The notes: generated by a model not told the origin, from the sequence alone. Numbered from the stretch's first letter, positions 34,051 through 44,509 are shown. The stretch: 53,056 bases of DNA from Veillonellaceae bacterium SB90 (GCA_902364065.1 CABJCJ010000018.1:1-53056); one strand, 5' to 3'. Program-made: numbers and translations.

Positions 34051-35580
34051 TTGTTTGCAAGATCGTTTGGAGGAACTACGCTGGGCGTGGACGGGCTTAT
34101 CATCGACGTGGAAGTCGATGCGGCTGCCGGCCTGCCTGCTTTTGACATCGTCGGCCTGCCGGATACGGCCGTGCGCGAATCAAAGGAACGCGTGCGCCGG
34201 GCCATCCGCAATTCCGGCGTGCAGCTGCGTCAGGAAAACGTGACGATCAATCTGGCGCCGGCTTCCATCCGCAAGGACAGTCCGGGACTTGACCTGCCGA
34301 TTGCCATGGGGCTCCTGGCTGCCTACGGGCTCATCCCGGCCGAGCGCCTGTCCACGAGCCTTTTTATGGCGGAGCTCTCGCTGGAGGGCGAGTGTCGCGG
34401 TGTCCACGGCGTGCTGCCGATGACCATCGCGGCACGCAATCAGGGCCTCCGCGCGGTCTTTGTCGCGGCGGAAAACGCCAACGAAGCCCTGCTGGTCGAA
34501 GGGATTGCGGTCTATGTGCTGCACACGCTGAAGGAAGCCGTCGATTTCTTCCTCGGGGAGCGGGAGCTTTCGCCGGCCGTGCCGGAGGAGGCAGAGGCAA
34601 TGCAGCAGGGGCAGGAGGATTTTGCCGATGTGCAAGGGCAGTTCCAGGCGAAACGGGCACTTGAGATCGCGGCGGCCGGCGGGCACAATGTGCTGATGGT
34701 TGGAGTGCCGGGGTCCGGGAAGACCATGCTGGCCCGCCGCATGAGTTCCATCCTGCCGCGGCTCACGCGCGAGGAGGCGCTCGAGGTCACGAAAATCTAC
34801 AGCATCGCCGGCCTCCTGCCGCCGGGCGGCGGCCTCATCACCGAGCGGCCCTTCCGCAGCCCGCACCATACGACCTCGATGGTCGCGATGATCGGCGGCG
34901 GCAGCGTGCCGCGTCCCGGTGAAGTCACGCTCTCGCATCATGGCGTCTTGTTCCTCGACGAGCTGCCGGAATTCTCGAAACGCACGCTTGAGGTACTCCG
35001 TCAGCCGCTCGAAGACAGGGCTGTGACCATTGCCAGGATCCATGCGACGCTGACTTTCCCGTCGAACATGATCCTCGTCTGTGCGATGAACCCGTGTCCC
35101 TGCGGCTATTACGGCGATGAGGCGGGCGGCCATGTCTGCGACTGCACGCCGACGGAAATCAAGCGCTACACCCGCAAGATTTCAGGCCCCCTGCTCGACC
35201 GCATCGACATCCACATCCGCGTGCCGCGCGTCCGCTACGAGGAGCTTTCCGCCACGCGACGGGCGGAATCCTCCGCCGCCATCCGTGCCCGCGTGGAAAC
35301 GGCGCGCAGGCGTCAGCGCGAGCGCCTGGCGCCGTACCATCTCTTTCACAACGCGCAGATGAACCATGCCGTCATCCGCGAGACCTGCCCGCTCAAGCCG
35401 GACGTCCAGAGCCTGCTCGAGCTCGCCTTCCGCAAATTCGACCTCTCGGCGCGCTCGTACGACCGCATCATCAAGGTGGCCCGCACGATTGCAGACCTTG
35501 CCGGCACGGACGAAATCGCCCCGGAGCATCTGGCGGAAGCCATAAAGCTCCGGAGCGACACGGAGCTGGATCTCGGATGA
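34051..35580 (+). CDS. YifB/ComM-type AAA+ ATPase
   Basis: 509 residues from TTG 34051, with GGAGGAGGG seven bases upstream. N-terminal Lon-protease-like ChlI domain (GLPDTAVRESKERVRRAI, IRKDSPGLDLPIA), central AAA+ module (Walker A GVPGSGKT at 218-225, Walker B GVLFLDELPEFS), arginine-finger region, and a four-Cys zinc element (CAMNPCPCGYYG, then CDC). The C-terminus is the Mg-chelatase-type domain. ComM is a bidirectional hexameric helicase promoting branch migration during natural transformation. The label magnesium chelatase is a family name, not a function here. Follows yraN by 21 bp. Confidence 0.9.
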   Translation: MFARSFGGTTLGVDGLIIDVEVDAAAGLPAFDIVGLPDTAVRESKERVRRAIRNSGVQLRQENVTINLAPASIRKDSPGLDLPIAMGLLAAYGLIPAERLSTSLFMAELSLEGECRGVHGVLPMTIAARNQGLRAVFVAAENANEALLVEGIAVYVLHTLKEAVDFFLGERELSPAVPEEAEAMQQGQEDFADVQGQFQAKRALEIAAAGGHNVLMVGVPGSGKTMLARRMSSILPRLTREEALEVTKIYSIAGLLPPGGGLITERPFRSPHHTTSMVAMIGGGSVPRPGEVTLSHHGVLFLDELPEFSKRTLEVLRQPLEDRAVTIARIHATLTFPSNMILVCAMNPCPCGYYGDEAGGHVCDCTPTEIKRYTRKISGPLLDRIDIHIRVPRVRYEELSATRRAESSAAIRARVETARRRQRERLAPYHLFHNAQMNHAVIRETCPLKPDVQSLLELAFRKFDLSARSYDRIIKVARTIADLAGTDEIAPEHLAEAIKLRSDTELDLG

Positions 35581-35637
35581 GCGCAGCCATGGGATGGCAG
35601 CGCGACAGAATTACAGTCAGGGAAGGATTTTATCATT

Positions 35638-38052
35638 ATGAAAACCGCTGATGTTTTCGTGAATATACCCGTCAAGAGCATCGCCAAAGCGTATACGTAC
35701 CGCGTGCCAGCAGAGCTTGCCTACATCGGGCCCGGCTGGCGCGTTTTTGTGCCCTTCGGCGGACGCAGGGTTGAGGGCTTCGTGCTGCGCACGTCAGAAC
35801 TCGCCAGAGAGCCGGAACGGCCGCTCAAGGATATCGTATCTGCTGTCGATGAAGAATGCTGGTTCACGCCGCAGATGATCGAGATTGCCCGCTGGCTCGC
35901 GGGGTTCTACCTCTGCTCACTGGCCGAGATCATGCGCCTCTTCATGCCGGGAAAGAGCGGCCTGCGCATCACGGCCGTCTACGACGCCGTGGAGGAGGCT
36001 GAAGGCCATGTGATGCTCTCGATGCCAGCCTGCCGCGCTATCTACGACTACCTGCTGCGCGAAGGGCCGAAGAAAAAGGGGACCATCGCCAAGGCCCTGC
36101 CGGACTGGCAGGCTGACATCGAAGACTGGCTTGCGAAAATGCTGCGCTACCACCTGATCCGCAAGGAATACGAGGCCACGAAGCGCGATGTGGCACAGTA
36201 CGAGAAGATCGTCTGCCTCAAGACGGAGGTGACTCCGGAGCTTCTCGCATCCTACGAGCGCCGCAGGGCCCAGTGCCACCTGCTGACCGTTCTGCAGGAT
36301 GAGGGTGAGCAGACGATGCAGGCGCTGAAGGAAAAGAAGATTTCCGCGCAGACGGTCAAGCATCTTGAAGAAGCCGGGCTCGTCAAGGTCTGCAAGCGCC
36401 GCGTACTGCGCGACAGCTATCGCGACGCGAAGAGCAGGCGGCGCCATATCGAGCTCACGGACGATCAGGAACATGCTCTCCAGGCGATGATGCCCTTCCT
36501 CATGCAGCATCAGTATCACGGCTTCCTGCTCAAGGGCGTCACGGGCAGCGGCAAGACGCAGGTCTACATCGAGATGGCAAGGCGCGTGCGGGCGGCTGGC
36601 CGCACCGTCATCGTGCTCGTGCCGGAAATCGCCCTGACGGGACAGGTCGTCCTGGCATTCAAGGCGTATTTCCCCGATGATCTCGTCGTCATGCACAGCC
36701 GGCTGAGCCTCGCGGAGCGCAACGACGCCATCATCCGCGTGCGCCGCCAAGAGGCGGGCATCATCATCGGTGCGCGCTCGGCACTCTTTACGCCGGCCGA
36801 TGACATCGGCCTCATCATCCTTGACGAGGAACAGGATATGAGCTACAAGCAGGATGAATCGCCGCGCTACCATGCGCGCGTGGTCGCAGAAAAGCTCGCC
36901 GGGCTCCACGATGCCATCCTGCTGCTCGGCAGCGCGACGCCTTCGATGGAATCGTATTACCGTGCCAGGACAGGGGAGCTCACGCTGCTCACCATGCCGA
37001 AGCGCATCGGCGATATGCCGCTGCCGGTCGTTCACTGCGTCGACATGCGGCAGGAGCTGCGCATGGGCAACCGCCACATCATATCGGGAGCGCTGCGCCA
37101 GCTCATCGAGCGCACGATTGCGCGCCATCAGCAGGTCATCATCATGCTGAACCGCCGTGGTTTCTCGACGTTCGTCATGTGCCGATCGTGCGGCGAAGTC
37201 ATCCGCTGCCGTTACTGCGGCTTGCCGCTCGTCTACCACCGCAGCGGCAGGCTGCTCTGCCATCACTGCGATGTGCAGGAGCCCGTGCCCGACGTCTGCC
37301 CCAAATGCGGCAGCCGCTACATCAAGTATTTCGGCTCCGGCACGGAAAAGCTCGAGCAGGAGCTGCGCGAGCTCGTGCCATCGGCCCGCGTCATCCGCAT
37401 GGACCGCGACACGACGACGACAAAATTCGCCCATCAGGATATACTCGCGAGCTTCCGCCGGCAGGAATACGACATTCTGCTCGGCACGCAGATGGTCGCC
37501 AAGGGCCACGACATTCCCAATGTCACGGCCGTCGGCGTCATCAGCGCGGATTCGAGCCTCAACATGCCGGATTTTCGCGCGGCCGAGCGCTGCTTCATGC
37601 TCATCACGCAGACGGCCGGACGGGCCGGACGCCACGGCCTACGCGGCGAAGTCGTCATCCAGACGTACAATCCCGACCATTACGCCGTCACCTGCGGCAT
37701 CCGGCAGGACTACGAAGGCTTCTTCGCCAAGGAACTCACGCTGCGCAAGGAGCTTTTCTACCCGCCGTACAGCCGCCTCATCAAGCTGCTCTATCAGTCG
37801 GAGGATGAGGAGAAGGCCAGGCAGGAAGCCACAACGCTCATCCATCACTTCGAGCAGTTCTTTGCAGGTGTTTCCGAGCAGAAGATCATCGGGCCGTCGC
37901 CGGCGATGATTGCCTGCTTCCGCGGCGTCTACCGCTTCGTCGTGCTCATCAAGACGGGGAATCTTCCCGCCGCTCAGGCCTTCCTGCGTCAGGAGGGGCT
38001 GCATCTGCGCACCGATGTCGCCATCGACATCGACCCGCTGACGATGCTCTGA
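35638..38052 (+). CDS. priA: Primosomal replication protein N' (PriA helicase)
   Basis: 804 residues from ATG 35638. PriA features in order: N-terminal 3'-DNA-binding domain (start KTADVFVNIPVKSIAKAYTY), winged helix, SF2 helicase with Walker A GVTGSGKT at 300-307 and DEEQD box, and the zinc-binding insert with eight cysteines (CRSCGEVIRCRYCG, then CHHCDVQEP and CPKCGSRYI). GTQMVAKGHD and QTAGRAGR complete the helicase motifs. PriA restarts stalled replication forks. Full length. It probably shares the yraN-yifB promoter; the terminator at 38098 follows. Confidence 0.95.
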   Translation: MKTADVFVNIPVKSIAKAYTYRVPAELAYIGPGWRVFVPFGGRRVEGFVLRTSELAREPERPLKDIVSAVDEECWFTPQMIEIARWLAGFYLCSLAEIMRLFMPGKSGLRITAVYDAVEEAEGHVMLSMPACRAIYDYLLREGPKKKGTIAKALPDWQADIEDWLAKMLRYHLIRKEYEATKRDVAQYEKIVCLKTEVTPELLASYERRRAQCHLLTVLQDEGEQTMQALKEKKISAQTVKHLEEAGLVKVCKRRVLRDSYRDAKSRRRHIELTDDQEHALQAMMPFLMQHQYHGFLLKGVTGSGKTQVYIEMARRVRAAGRTVIVLVPEIALTGQVVLAFKAYFPDDLVVMHSRLSLAERNDAIIRVRRQEAGIIIGARSALFTPADDIGLIILDEEQDMSYKQDESPRYHARVVAEKLAGLHDAILLLGSATPSMESYYRARTGELTLLTMPKRIGDMPLPVVHCVDMRQELRMGNRHIISGALRQLIERTIARHQQVIIMLNRRGFSTFVMCRSCGEVIRCRYCGLPLVYHRSGRLLCHHCDVQEPVPDVCPKCGSRYIKYFGSGTEKLEQELRELVPSARVIRMDRDTTTTKFAHQDILASFRRQEYDILLGTQMVAKGHDIPNVTAVGVISADSSLNMPDFRAAERCFMLITQTAGRAGRHGLRGEVVIQTYNPDHYAVTCGIRQDYEGFFAKELTLRKELFYPPYSRLIKLLYQSEDEEKARQEATTLIHHFEQFFAGVSEQKIIGPSPAMIACFRGVYRFVVLIKTGNLPAAQAFLRQEGLHLRTDVAIDIDPLTML

Positions 38053-38097
38053 GACAGCCCGACATACTGGCGGCGGCCGCCTCGCAGCAAAAGCGGC

Positions 38098-38127
38098 AAA
38101 CCCTCGGTTCTCATTTCCGGGGGTTTT
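38098..38127 (+). terminator. Terminator after priA
   Basis: 10-bp stem with one G-U pair (38098-38107 and 38117-38126) followed by T's. The gatC promoter starts in its trailing bases. Confidence 0.7.
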
Positions 38128-38128
38128 G

Positions 38129-38137
38129 TGTTATAAT
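38129..38137 (+). promoter_or_regulatory. Extended -10 promoter of gatCAB
   Basis: TGTTATAAT with perfect TATAAT at 38132-38137; a TTCTCA at 38108-38113 is a weak -35 with an 18-bp spacer. It rules out the ATG at 38136 as gatC start. Confidence 0.7.
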
Positions 38138-38180
38138 GAGGGATGGATTCGCAAACAAGTTGATTTTGGATGGTGAAAAC

Positions 38181-38471
38181 ATGAAAGTTACGAAAGAAGA
38201 TCTGGAAAACGTAGCAGTCCTTTCCCGCCTGTCCGTACCGGAAGGCAAGGCTGAGACGTACATCAAGCAGATGGACTCGATCCTGACGTATATGGACAAT
38301 CTTTCTCAGGTCAATACGGATGACGTTAAGCCGACGACGTACGCGCTGCCGATGCAGAACGTGTTCCGCGAAGATGTCGTCAAGCCGTCGCTGCCGCGTG
38401 AGGCCGCACTCCAGAATGCGCCGCTGCAGGAAGACGGTTATTTCAAGGTGCCGAAGGTACTTGAGGACTGA
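38181..38471 (+). CDS. gatC: Asp/Glu-tRNA amidotransferase subunit C
   Basis: 96 residues from ATG 38181; an earlier in-frame ATG at 38136 lies inside the promoter -10. Family features are [16 protein letters not shown] at the N-terminus, a middle helix ([19 protein letters not shown]) and PLPRE-like end region with [13 protein letters not shown]. GatC clamps GatA and GatB together in the GatCAB complex, which amidates Glu-tRNA(Gln) and/or Asp-tRNA(Asn). Its usual length is about 95. First gene of the gatCAB operon, as is common. Confidence 0.95.
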   Translation: MKVTKEDLENVAVLSRLSVPEGKAETYIKQMDSILTYMDNLSQVNTDDVKPTTYALPMQNVFREDVVKPSLPREAALQNAPLQEDGYFKVPKVLED

Positions 38472-38485
38472 CGGGAGGAACGATT

Positions 38486-39955
38486 GTGAGATTATATGAG
38501 AAACCGGCGCATGTCCTCCACGACATGCTCGTCAATAAAGAAATCACCTCGGTGGAGCTGACGCAGGACGTCCTGCAGCGCATCGATGAGGTCGAAGGCG
38601 ATGTCGAGGCCTACCTGACGATCACGCGTGAGGAAGCGCTGAAGCAGGCGGCAGCCGTCGACGAGAAGATTGCAAACGGGGAGGAGATCTCCTTCCTCGA
38701 AGGCATCCCGGGTGCCATCAAGGACAATATCTGCACGAAGGGCGTCAAGACGACGTGCGCCTCGAAAATCCTCGAGCATTTCGTGCCGCCTTATGATGCC
38801 ACGGTCATGACGAAGATCAAGGCGGAGAACCCCGTCCTGCTCGGCAAGGTCAACATGGATGAATTTGCCATGGGCGGCTCGACGGAGAACTCCGCTTACC
38901 ACGTGACGCATAACCCCTGGAACCTCGACTGCGTGCCGGGCGGCTCATCGGGCGGCAGTGCGGCGGCCGTCGCTGCCGGTACGGCCATCTGGGCCCTCGG
39001 CTCCGATACGGGCGGATCCATCCGCCAGCCGGCATCTTTCTGCGGCGTCGTCGGCATGAAACCGACATATGGCCGCGTCTCGCGCTACGGCCTCGTCGCC
39101 TACGCGTCCTCGCTCGATCAGATCGGACCGCTGACGCGCGATGTCACGGACTGCGCGCACCTGCTCAACATCATCGCCGGCCACGATGAAATGGATTCCA
39201 CGTCGAGCACGGCAGACGTGCCGGACTACACGAAATCCCTCGTCGAAGACGTCAAGGGCCTCAAGATTGGCCTGCCGAAAGAGTATTTCGTCAAGGGCAT
39301 GGACCCCGAGGTCGAGCAGGCCGTCCGCGCCGCCATCGAGAAATACAAGGAGCTCGGCGCGGAAGTCGTCGAGATTTCCCTGCCGCATACGGAATATGCG
39401 ATTTCGACCTACTACCTCATCGCGCCGGCTGAAGCGGCCACGAACCTCGAACGCTATGACGGCGTCAGCTACGGTGAACGCGTCGACGGCGAGGATCTCG
39501 TCCAGATGATGACGAATACGCGCGATGAGAAATTCGGTGAGGAAGTCAAGCGCCGCATCATGATCGGCAACTACGCGCTTTCCGCCGGCTATTACGATGC
39601 GTATTACCTTAAGGCCCTCAAGGTCCGCACGCTCGTCCAGCAGGATTACATGGAAGCGTTCAAGAAAGTCGATGTCATCATGGCCCCGACCGCACCGACG
39701 CCGGCTTTCAAAATCGGCGAGATGATCGCTGACCCCCTGCAGATGTACCTGCAGGATGTCTGCACGGTTCCCTTGAACCTCGCCGGCCTGCCCGGCATCT
39801 CCATCCCGTGCGGCAAGAGCAGCAAGGGGCTGCCCATCGGCCTGCAGATCATCGGCAAAGCCCTCGACGAGGCCACGCTGATCCGTGCAGCCTATACGTA
39901 TGAGCAGAGCCAGGACTACCACAAGGAAATGGCTGATCTGGGAGGGAACAACTGA
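38486..39955 (+). CDS. gatA: Asp/Glu-tRNA amidotransferase subunit A
   Basis: 489 residues from GTG 38486, with GGGAGGAA upstream. Amidase-signature enzyme that releases ammonia from Gln: catalytic Lys in GAIKDNICT, cis-Ser and nucleophile Ser in the [14 protein letters not shown] motif, with [16 protein letters not shown] after it. The ammonia passes through a channel to GatB. The stop overlaps the gatB start by one base (TGATG), so translation is coupled. Full length and intact. Confidence 0.96.
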   Translation: MRLYEKPAHVLHDMLVNKEITSVELTQDVLQRIDEVEGDVEAYLTITREEALKQAAAVDEKIANGEEISFLEGIPGAIKDNICTKGVKTTCASKILEHFVPPYDATVMTKIKAENPVLLGKVNMDEFAMGGSTENSAYHVTHNPWNLDCVPGGSSGGSAAAVAAGTAIWALGSDTGGSIRQPASFCGVVGMKPTYGRVSRYGLVAYASSLDQIGPLTRDVTDCAHLLNIIAGHDEMDSTSSTADVPDYTKSLVEDVKGLKIGLPKEYFVKGMDPEVEQAVRAAIEKYKELGAEVVEISLPHTEYAISTYYLIAPAEAATNLERYDGVSYGERVDGEDLVQMMTNTRDEKFGEEVKRRIMIGNYALSAGYYDAYYLKALKVRTLVQQDYMEAFKKVDVIMAPTAPTPAFKIGEMIADPLQMYLQDVCTVPLNLAGLPGISIPCGKSSKGLPIGLQIIGKALDEATLIRAAYTYEQSQDYHKEMADLGGNN

Positions 39956-41397
39956 TGAAATACGAAGCAGTCATCGGTCTTGAGATCCACTGCGAGCTCA
40001 AGACGAAAACGAAGATTTTCTGCGGCTGCGCGACGGGCTTCGGCGCGGAGCAGAACACGCATGTCTGCCCGGTCTGCCTGGGCCTGCCGGGTGTGCTGCC
40101 GTCTGTCAACAAGCGCGTCGTCGAGTTCGGCATCAAGGCCGGTCTCGCCACGAACTGTACGATCAACAAATACAGCAAATTTGACCGCAAGAACTACTAT
40201 TATCCGGATCTGCCGAAGAACTGGCAGACGTCGCAGTACGACCTGCCAATCGCTGAGCACGGCTGGGTCGACATCGATGTCGACGGTGAGAAGAAGCGCA
40301 TCCGCCTGACGCGCATCCACATGGAAGAGGATGCCGGCAAGCTCGTGCACTCCGGCACGACAATCAAGGATTCCGCGACGAGCAACGTCGACTACAACCG
40401 CACGGGCGTGCCTCTCCTCGAGATTGTCTCGGAGCCGGATCTGCGCTCGGCGGAAGAGGCCCGCGCCTACATGGAGAAGATTAAGGCCATCATGGAGTAC
40501 ATCGATGTGTCGAACTGCCGCATGGAAGAAGGCAATCTGCGCGCCGACATCAACGTTTCCCTGCGTCCGGCCGGAACCGAGGAGCTCGGTACCCGTACGG
40601 AGATGAAGAACATCAATTCCTTCAAGAACCTCGAGGACGCCATCAACTATGAGATTGAGCGTCAGGAAGAGGTCCTTGAGGACGGCGGCCATGTCATCCA
40701 GGAGACGCGCACGTTCGACCCGGCCCGCGGCATCACGCTTTCCATGCGCAGCAAGGAAAATGCTCACGACTACCGCTACATGCCGGAGCCGGACCTGCCG
40801 CCCATCGTCACGAGCGAGGAAACCATCGAGAAGTACCGCAGCGAGCTGCCGGAGCTGCCGGATGCCCGCCGTGCCCGCCTCGAGAAGGAATTCGGCCTGT
40901 CTGATTACGATGCCGGCATCATCACGAGCTCGCGCGCCATGGCCGAGTACTTCGACGCCGTCGTGGCGACGGGGGCTGATCCGAAGCTCGCAGCCAACTG
41001 GATCATGGGCGACCTCGCCAAGAACCTCAACGAGGATGGCATCGACATCGCGAAATCTCCGGTCAGCGCGGAGCGCCTCGGCAAGATGATTGGCCTCATC
41101 ATGAAGGATACGATCTCCGGCAAGATTGCCAAGAAGGTCTTCAAGGAGATGTGGACGAACGAGGACGACCCGGAGAAGATTGTCAAGGACAAGGGCCTCG
41201 TCCAGATCACGGACACGGGTGCCATCGAGGCAGCCGTCGACGCAGCCATCGCCGCAAACCCGAAGGCTGTCGAAGAGTACAAGGGCGGCAAGAAGAAAGC
41301 CATCGGCGCCCTCGTCGGCCAGGTCATGAAGGCCACGCGCGGCAAAGCCAACCCGCAGATGGTCAACAAGATGCTCGCCGAAAAGCTCGCTGACTAA
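39955..41397 (+). CDS. gatB: Asp/Glu-tRNA amidotransferase subunit B
   Basis: 480 residues from ATG 39955. Kinase/transamidase subunit: [20 protein letters not shown] at the start with zinc-type cysteines ([17 protein letters not shown]), [15 protein letters not shown], and the [16 protein letters not shown] segment. The C-terminal YqeY-like tail domain (from about 330) recognises the tRNA. It phosphorylates the misacylated Glu- or Asp-tRNA and transfers ammonia to it. Last gene of the operon, followed by a clear terminator. Presence implies indirect charging of Gln and/or Asn tRNAs. Confidence 0.96.
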   Translation: MKYEAVIGLEIHCELKTKTKIFCGCATGFGAEQNTHVCPVCLGLPGVLPSVNKRVVEFGIKAGLATNCTINKYSKFDRKNYYYPDLPKNWQTSQYDLPIAEHGWVDIDVDGEKKRIRLTRIHMEEDAGKLVHSGTTIKDSATSNVDYNRTGVPLLEIVSEPDLRSAEEARAYMEKIKAIMEYIDVSNCRMEEGNLRADINVSLRPAGTEELGTRTEMKNINSFKNLEDAINYEIERQEEVLEDGGHVIQETRTFDPARGITLSMRSKENAHDYRYMPEPDLPPIVTSEETIEKYRSELPELPDARRARLEKEFGLSDYDAGIITSSRAMAEYFDAVVATGADPKLAANWIMGDLAKNLNEDGIDIAKSPVSAERLGKMIGLIMKDTISGKIAKKVFKEMWTNEDDPEKIVKDKGLVQITDTGAIEAAVDAAIAANPKAVEEYKGGKKKAIGALVGQVMKATRGKANPQMVNKMLAEKLAD

Positions 41398-41419
41398 AAC
41401 AGGATAGACACAAGCAAAG

Positions 41420-41443
41420 CCTTCCCCTCTGGGGAAGGTTTTT
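41420..41443 (+). terminator. Terminator of gatCAB
   Basis: 8-bp stem (41420-41427 and 41431-41438) with a TCT loop and five T's. Confidence 0.85.
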
Positions 41444-41466
41444 GATAAACAGGAAGGTGAATCGCC

Positions 41467-42132
41467 ATGAAATACAAAGCCGCTATCTTCGACCTCGACG
41501 GCACGCTCGTCGATACGCTCGAGGACCTGGCCATCAGTGTCAATGAAATGCTCACTTCGTACGGGTTCCCGACGCACCCGGTCGATGCATACCGCTACTA
41601 TCTCGGCAACGGTTCGAAAAAACTCATCGAACGCACGCTGCCCAAGGAAAAAGCAGCCGATGAAGCCTTCGTGCTCGAGGCGATGAAGCGCTATCAGGCC
41701 ATTTACGAGCATCATCGCGACCACACGGGGCCATTCCCCGGCATCCAGGCGATGCTCGACCGGCTCAAGGCACAGGGCATACCCCTTGGCGTCTGCACGA
41801 ACAAGCATCAGCAGGCAGCTGACGAAATCATCGGCGGCATGTTCCCTGCCGGGACCTTCACGACCGTCATGGGCGACCGCCCGGGCCTGCCCATCAAGCC
41901 GGATCCGAAAAAAGTCCTCATGATGGCCAGGGAATATGGTGTGAACCCCGAAGAGGTCGCTTACTTCGGCGACACGAGCGTCGACATGGACACGGCTGTC
42001 AATGCCGGCTTCCTGCCCGTCGGCGTCCTCTGGGGCTTCCGCCCGGAGGCAGAGCTCCTCGAACACGGTGCCAGGGTCATCCTCGCCAGCCCAGAGGAAC
42101 TCTTTGAGAAACTGACATTTGCAAAAGGATAA
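41467..42132 (+). CDS. HAD phosphatase, phosphoglycolate phosphatase-like
   Basis: 221 residues from ATG 41467, with GGAAGGTGA upstream. HAD motif I is FDLDGTLVDT (nucleophile Asp), motif II GVCTNKHQ, motif III KPDPKK, and motif IV YFGDTSVDMDTA. The helical C1 cap between about 15 and 85 matches Gph/PGP and PpaX relatives. It probably dephosphorylates small phosphorylated metabolites such as 2-phosphoglycolate, a by-product of DNA repair and oxidation. Substrate cannot be fixed from sequence. It is 23 bp after the gatB terminator and 5 bp before the RNA methyltransferase gene, so both probably form a unit. Confidence 0.85.
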   Translation: MKYKAAIFDLDGTLVDTLEDLAISVNEMLTSYGFPTHPVDAYRYYLGNGSKKLIERTLPKEKAADEAFVLEAMKRYQAIYEHHRDHTGPFPGIQAMLDRLKAQGIPLGVCTNKHQQAADEIIGGMFPAGTFTTVMGDRPGLPIKPDPKKVLMMAREYGVNPEEVAYFGDTSVDMDTAVNAGFLPVGVLWGFRPEAELLEHGARVILASPEELFEKLTFAKG

Positions 42133-42137
42133 ATATC

Positions 42138-43529
42138 ATGAAACATAAAGTTCCCGTCGAAAAAGGAAAATCATATGAGATCGAGATCCGCACGCTCGGC
42201 ACGAGCGGCGAAGGAGTAGGGCGTTACGAAGACTTCACGGTCTTCGTGCCGGGAGCCCTGCCTGGAGAGGCCGTGCAGGCCGTCATTGACGAGGTCAAGA
42301 AAACGTACGCCAAGGGACATCTCGTCAAGGTCCTGCGCGCGAGCCGCGACCGCGTCACGCCAGTCTGCTCCATCTATGAGCAGTGCGGCGGCTGCCAGCT
42401 CCAGCACCTCGACTACATGGCACAACTCAAGGCCAAGCGCCAGCAGGTCATCGACGCCGTCACGCGCATCGGCGGCCAGAAGGATCTCTTTGTCGAGCCG
42501 ACCATCGGTGCCGAGAGCCCCTGGAATTACCGCAACAAGATGCAGTTCCCCATCGGCCGCGTCAAGGGCAGGACCGTCATCGGCTGCTTTGCCCAGGGCA
42601 GCCATGAGATCATCGATACGCGCGACTGCCATATCCAGAAGGAAGGCAACAACGAGATCGTCAACACCGTGCGTGACATCATCACGGAGCTGCGCATCCC
42701 CGTTTACGATGAAGATCGCCACACCGGCGTTCTGCGCCACGTCGTCGGGCGCGTCGGCGAAAAAGGGGAGCTCATGGTCGTGCTCGTCACCGCCACGAAG
42801 CAGCTGCCGCGCGAAAAGGAATTCGTCAAGGCTCTGCGCAGCCGCCTGCCGCACGTCGTCAGCATCCATCAGAACATCCAGACGTACCGCAACAACGTCA
42901 TCATGGGACGCGAGACGAAACTTCTCTGGGGCAAGCCGACCATCCTCGACCGCATCGGCCGCCTGCAGTTCCACATTTCGCCGCGTTCCTTCTTCCAGGT
43001 CAACACGAAACAGGCCGAAGTCCTCTACGGCAAGGCTCTGGAATTCGCGAACCTCAAAGGCGAAGAAACCGTCATTGATGCCTACTGCGGTACCGGCACG
43101 ATCACACTGTTCCTTGCCCAGAAAGCGCGCGAGGTCTACGGCATCGAGATCGTCAAGCCCGCCATCCTCGACGCACAGAAAAACGCCCGCGACAACAACG
43201 TCCGCAACGCCGAATTCATCGTCGGCGATGCCACCGAAGTCATGCCGCGCCTCTACAAGCAGGGCGTGCGCGCCGATGTCGTCGTCGTCGACCCGCCGCG
43301 TGCCGGCTGCACCGAGACGGTCCTCAAGACCTTCGCCAACATGCATCCCGACCGCATTGTCTACGTCTCCTGCAATCCCGCCAGCCTCGCCCGCGACCTC
43401 GCCATCCTCGAAAAACTCGGCTATAAAGCCAAAAAAGTCCAGCCCGTCGATATGTTTCCGATGACTTCGCACGTAGAAGTGGTCTCGTTGATCGAAAAGG
43501 TATCTGGACATGGAGAGCGGCACATTTGA
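42138..43529 (+). CDS. 23S rRNA m5U methyltransferase (RlmD/RlmCD-type)
   Basis: 463 residues from ATG 42138. TRAM domain at about 1-65, a [4Fe-4S] cluster motif (CSIYEQCGGCQLQHL; fourth Cys at CHIQKEG), Rossmann-type methyltransferase with DAYCGTGTITLFLA, VVVDPPRAGCTETVL and the nucleophile Cys in YVSCNPASLARDL. This is the TrmA/RlmD family, which uses S-adenosylmethionine to make 5-methyluridine. In Firmicutes one enzyme (RlmCD) often modifies both U747 and U1939 of 23S rRNA; the exact target is unknown here. The 269-bp gap to the next gene holds a small open frame (ATG 43565 to TGA 43660, 31 codons, no SD) that I do not trust, and a terminator. Confidence 0.92.
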   Translation: MKHKVPVEKGKSYEIEIRTLGTSGEGVGRYEDFTVFVPGALPGEAVQAVIDEVKKTYAKGHLVKVLRASRDRVTPVCSIYEQCGGCQLQHLDYMAQLKAKRQQVIDAVTRIGGQKDLFVEPTIGAESPWNYRNKMQFPIGRVKGRTVIGCFAQGSHEIIDTRDCHIQKEGNNEIVNTVRDIITELRIPVYDEDRHTGVLRHVVGRVGEKGELMVVLVTATKQLPREKEFVKALRSRLPHVVSIHQNIQTYRNNVIMGRETKLLWGKPTILDRIGRLQFHISPRSFFQVNTKQAEVLYGKALEFANLKGEETVIDAYCGTGTITLFLAQKAREVYGIEIVKPAILDAQKNARDNNVRNAEFIVGDATEVMPRLYKQGVRADVVVVDPPRAGCTETVLKTFANMHPDRIVYVSCNPASLARDLAILEKLGYKAKKVQPVDMFPMTSHVEVVSLIEKVSGHGERHI

Positions 43530-43670
43530 ATCGAGCGAATTTAGCGTGCAGGCTGCGGCGTCTTATGGCCGGGGCCCATTTTGCGCAGGGGCTGTTTTTC
43601 TGGCTTTGCCTGACGAATATGACGCAGTATGAAAAAGAGAAGAGCCTGCTGTTCGATTGAGTGCGGATAG

Positions 43671-43698
43671 AAAAAGCATCGCTTTGGCGGTGCTTTTT
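43671..43698 (+). terminator. Terminator after the RNA methyltransferase gene
   Basis: 12-bp stem (43671-43682 and 43687-43698) with one G-U pair and a four-base loop; starts with five A's and ends with five T's. Confidence 0.85.
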
Positions 43699-43798
43699 GT
43701 ATCGCGGTCCTAATCGAGCAGGATTCTGCAGAGAGGCAGCGAATTTTAATCTTATAATAATAATAAATTCAAGTTCAAGGAATGAAGGAGTGATGAAG

Positions 43799-44455
43799 AT
43801 GAAAGCGTCTTTCTGGTCTGCCATGCTGCTGGCAGCAGCGGTGGGTGTGTCGTCGGCATTTGTTTCCTGTCCGACCGCTTCGGCGAGTATCTCGACGGAG
43901 GTGGTGAAGACTGGGAATCAGGACTCGCAGTATCCTGTCGTTCACATCAAGGATAAGGCAGCGGTGGAAGCAGCGATAAATGCGGATATCCGCAGCCAGA
44001 TCGAAGACATGAGGAACAGGCTTGACTATTCATACGATGAAGAAAAGGTATCGTATAAGCTGAAATATGAGGGAAAGGACTACGTTTCTCTCGTCCTTTG
44101 CCTCTGGACGTATAACCGTGGGGCGGCGCACGGGATGCCGTATTACCGCGGCGTCACGTACAGCAGGGTGAATGGTGCGCGCATGAGCATCCGTGATTTC
44201 GTGAGGATTGGCTCCGATGATGCCTGGCGGATCTACAATCAGACGGTATTCAGCGGCAGCGGGAAGGTGCTCACGAGGCAGCAGTTGTTCCGGGATTATG
44301 CCAGTCAGCCGCTCAGCGGCAATTTCTACCTCGCGGGACGCGGCCAGGTGGCACTCATCTACCAGCCGTATCAGCTGGCAGCATTTGCCTATGGCATGAC
44401 GAGTATCATCTTGCCGGCCAGCCTGGTCGAGGAACTCAACGAGAAGAATCCGTGA
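43799..44455 (+). CDS. Exported DUF3298/RsiV-like protein
   Basis: 218 residues from ATG 43799 (AAGGAG eight bases upstream; ATG 43793 too close). Signal peptide at 1-27 with a cleavage site near ASA. The mature part matches the DUF4163/DUF3298 pattern: YPVVHIKDKAAVEAAINADI (N-terminal helix), a strand region SLVLCLWTYNRGAAHGMPYY, then GVTYSRVNGARMSIRDFV and ALIYQPYQLAAFAYG with the usual C-terminal aromatic strand. Such domains occur in RsiV anti-sigma factors and PdaC-like proteins, where they bind ligands such as lysozyme. Here no sigma-factor gene or membrane anchor is present. Likely periplasmic. Confidence 0.75.
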   Translation: MKASFWSAMLLAAAVGVSSAFVSCPTASASISTEVVKTGNQDSQYPVVHIKDKAAVEAAINADIRSQIEDMRNRLDYSYDEEKVSYKLKYEGKDYVSLVLCLWTYNRGAAHGMPYYRGVTYSRVNGARMSIRDFVRIGSDDAWRIYNQTVFSGSGKVLTRQQLFRDYASQPLSGNFYLAGRGQVALIYQPYQLAAFAYGMTSIILPASLVEELNEKNP

Positions 44456-44509
44456 CAGGCAGGCTGTTCTGCCGCATGGAATGAAGGAACATGAGAAAGG
44501 ATGCGTAAA

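Noticed and set aside
39916..42066. 716-codon minus-strand frame across gatB and the HAD gene
   Set aside because: Spans two well-defined + strand genes; shadow caused by biased third positions.
43565..43660. 31-codon open frame after the RNA methyltransferase gene
   Set aside because: No SD, a run of hydrophobic and charged residues without family resemblance, and it sits between the gene and its terminator.
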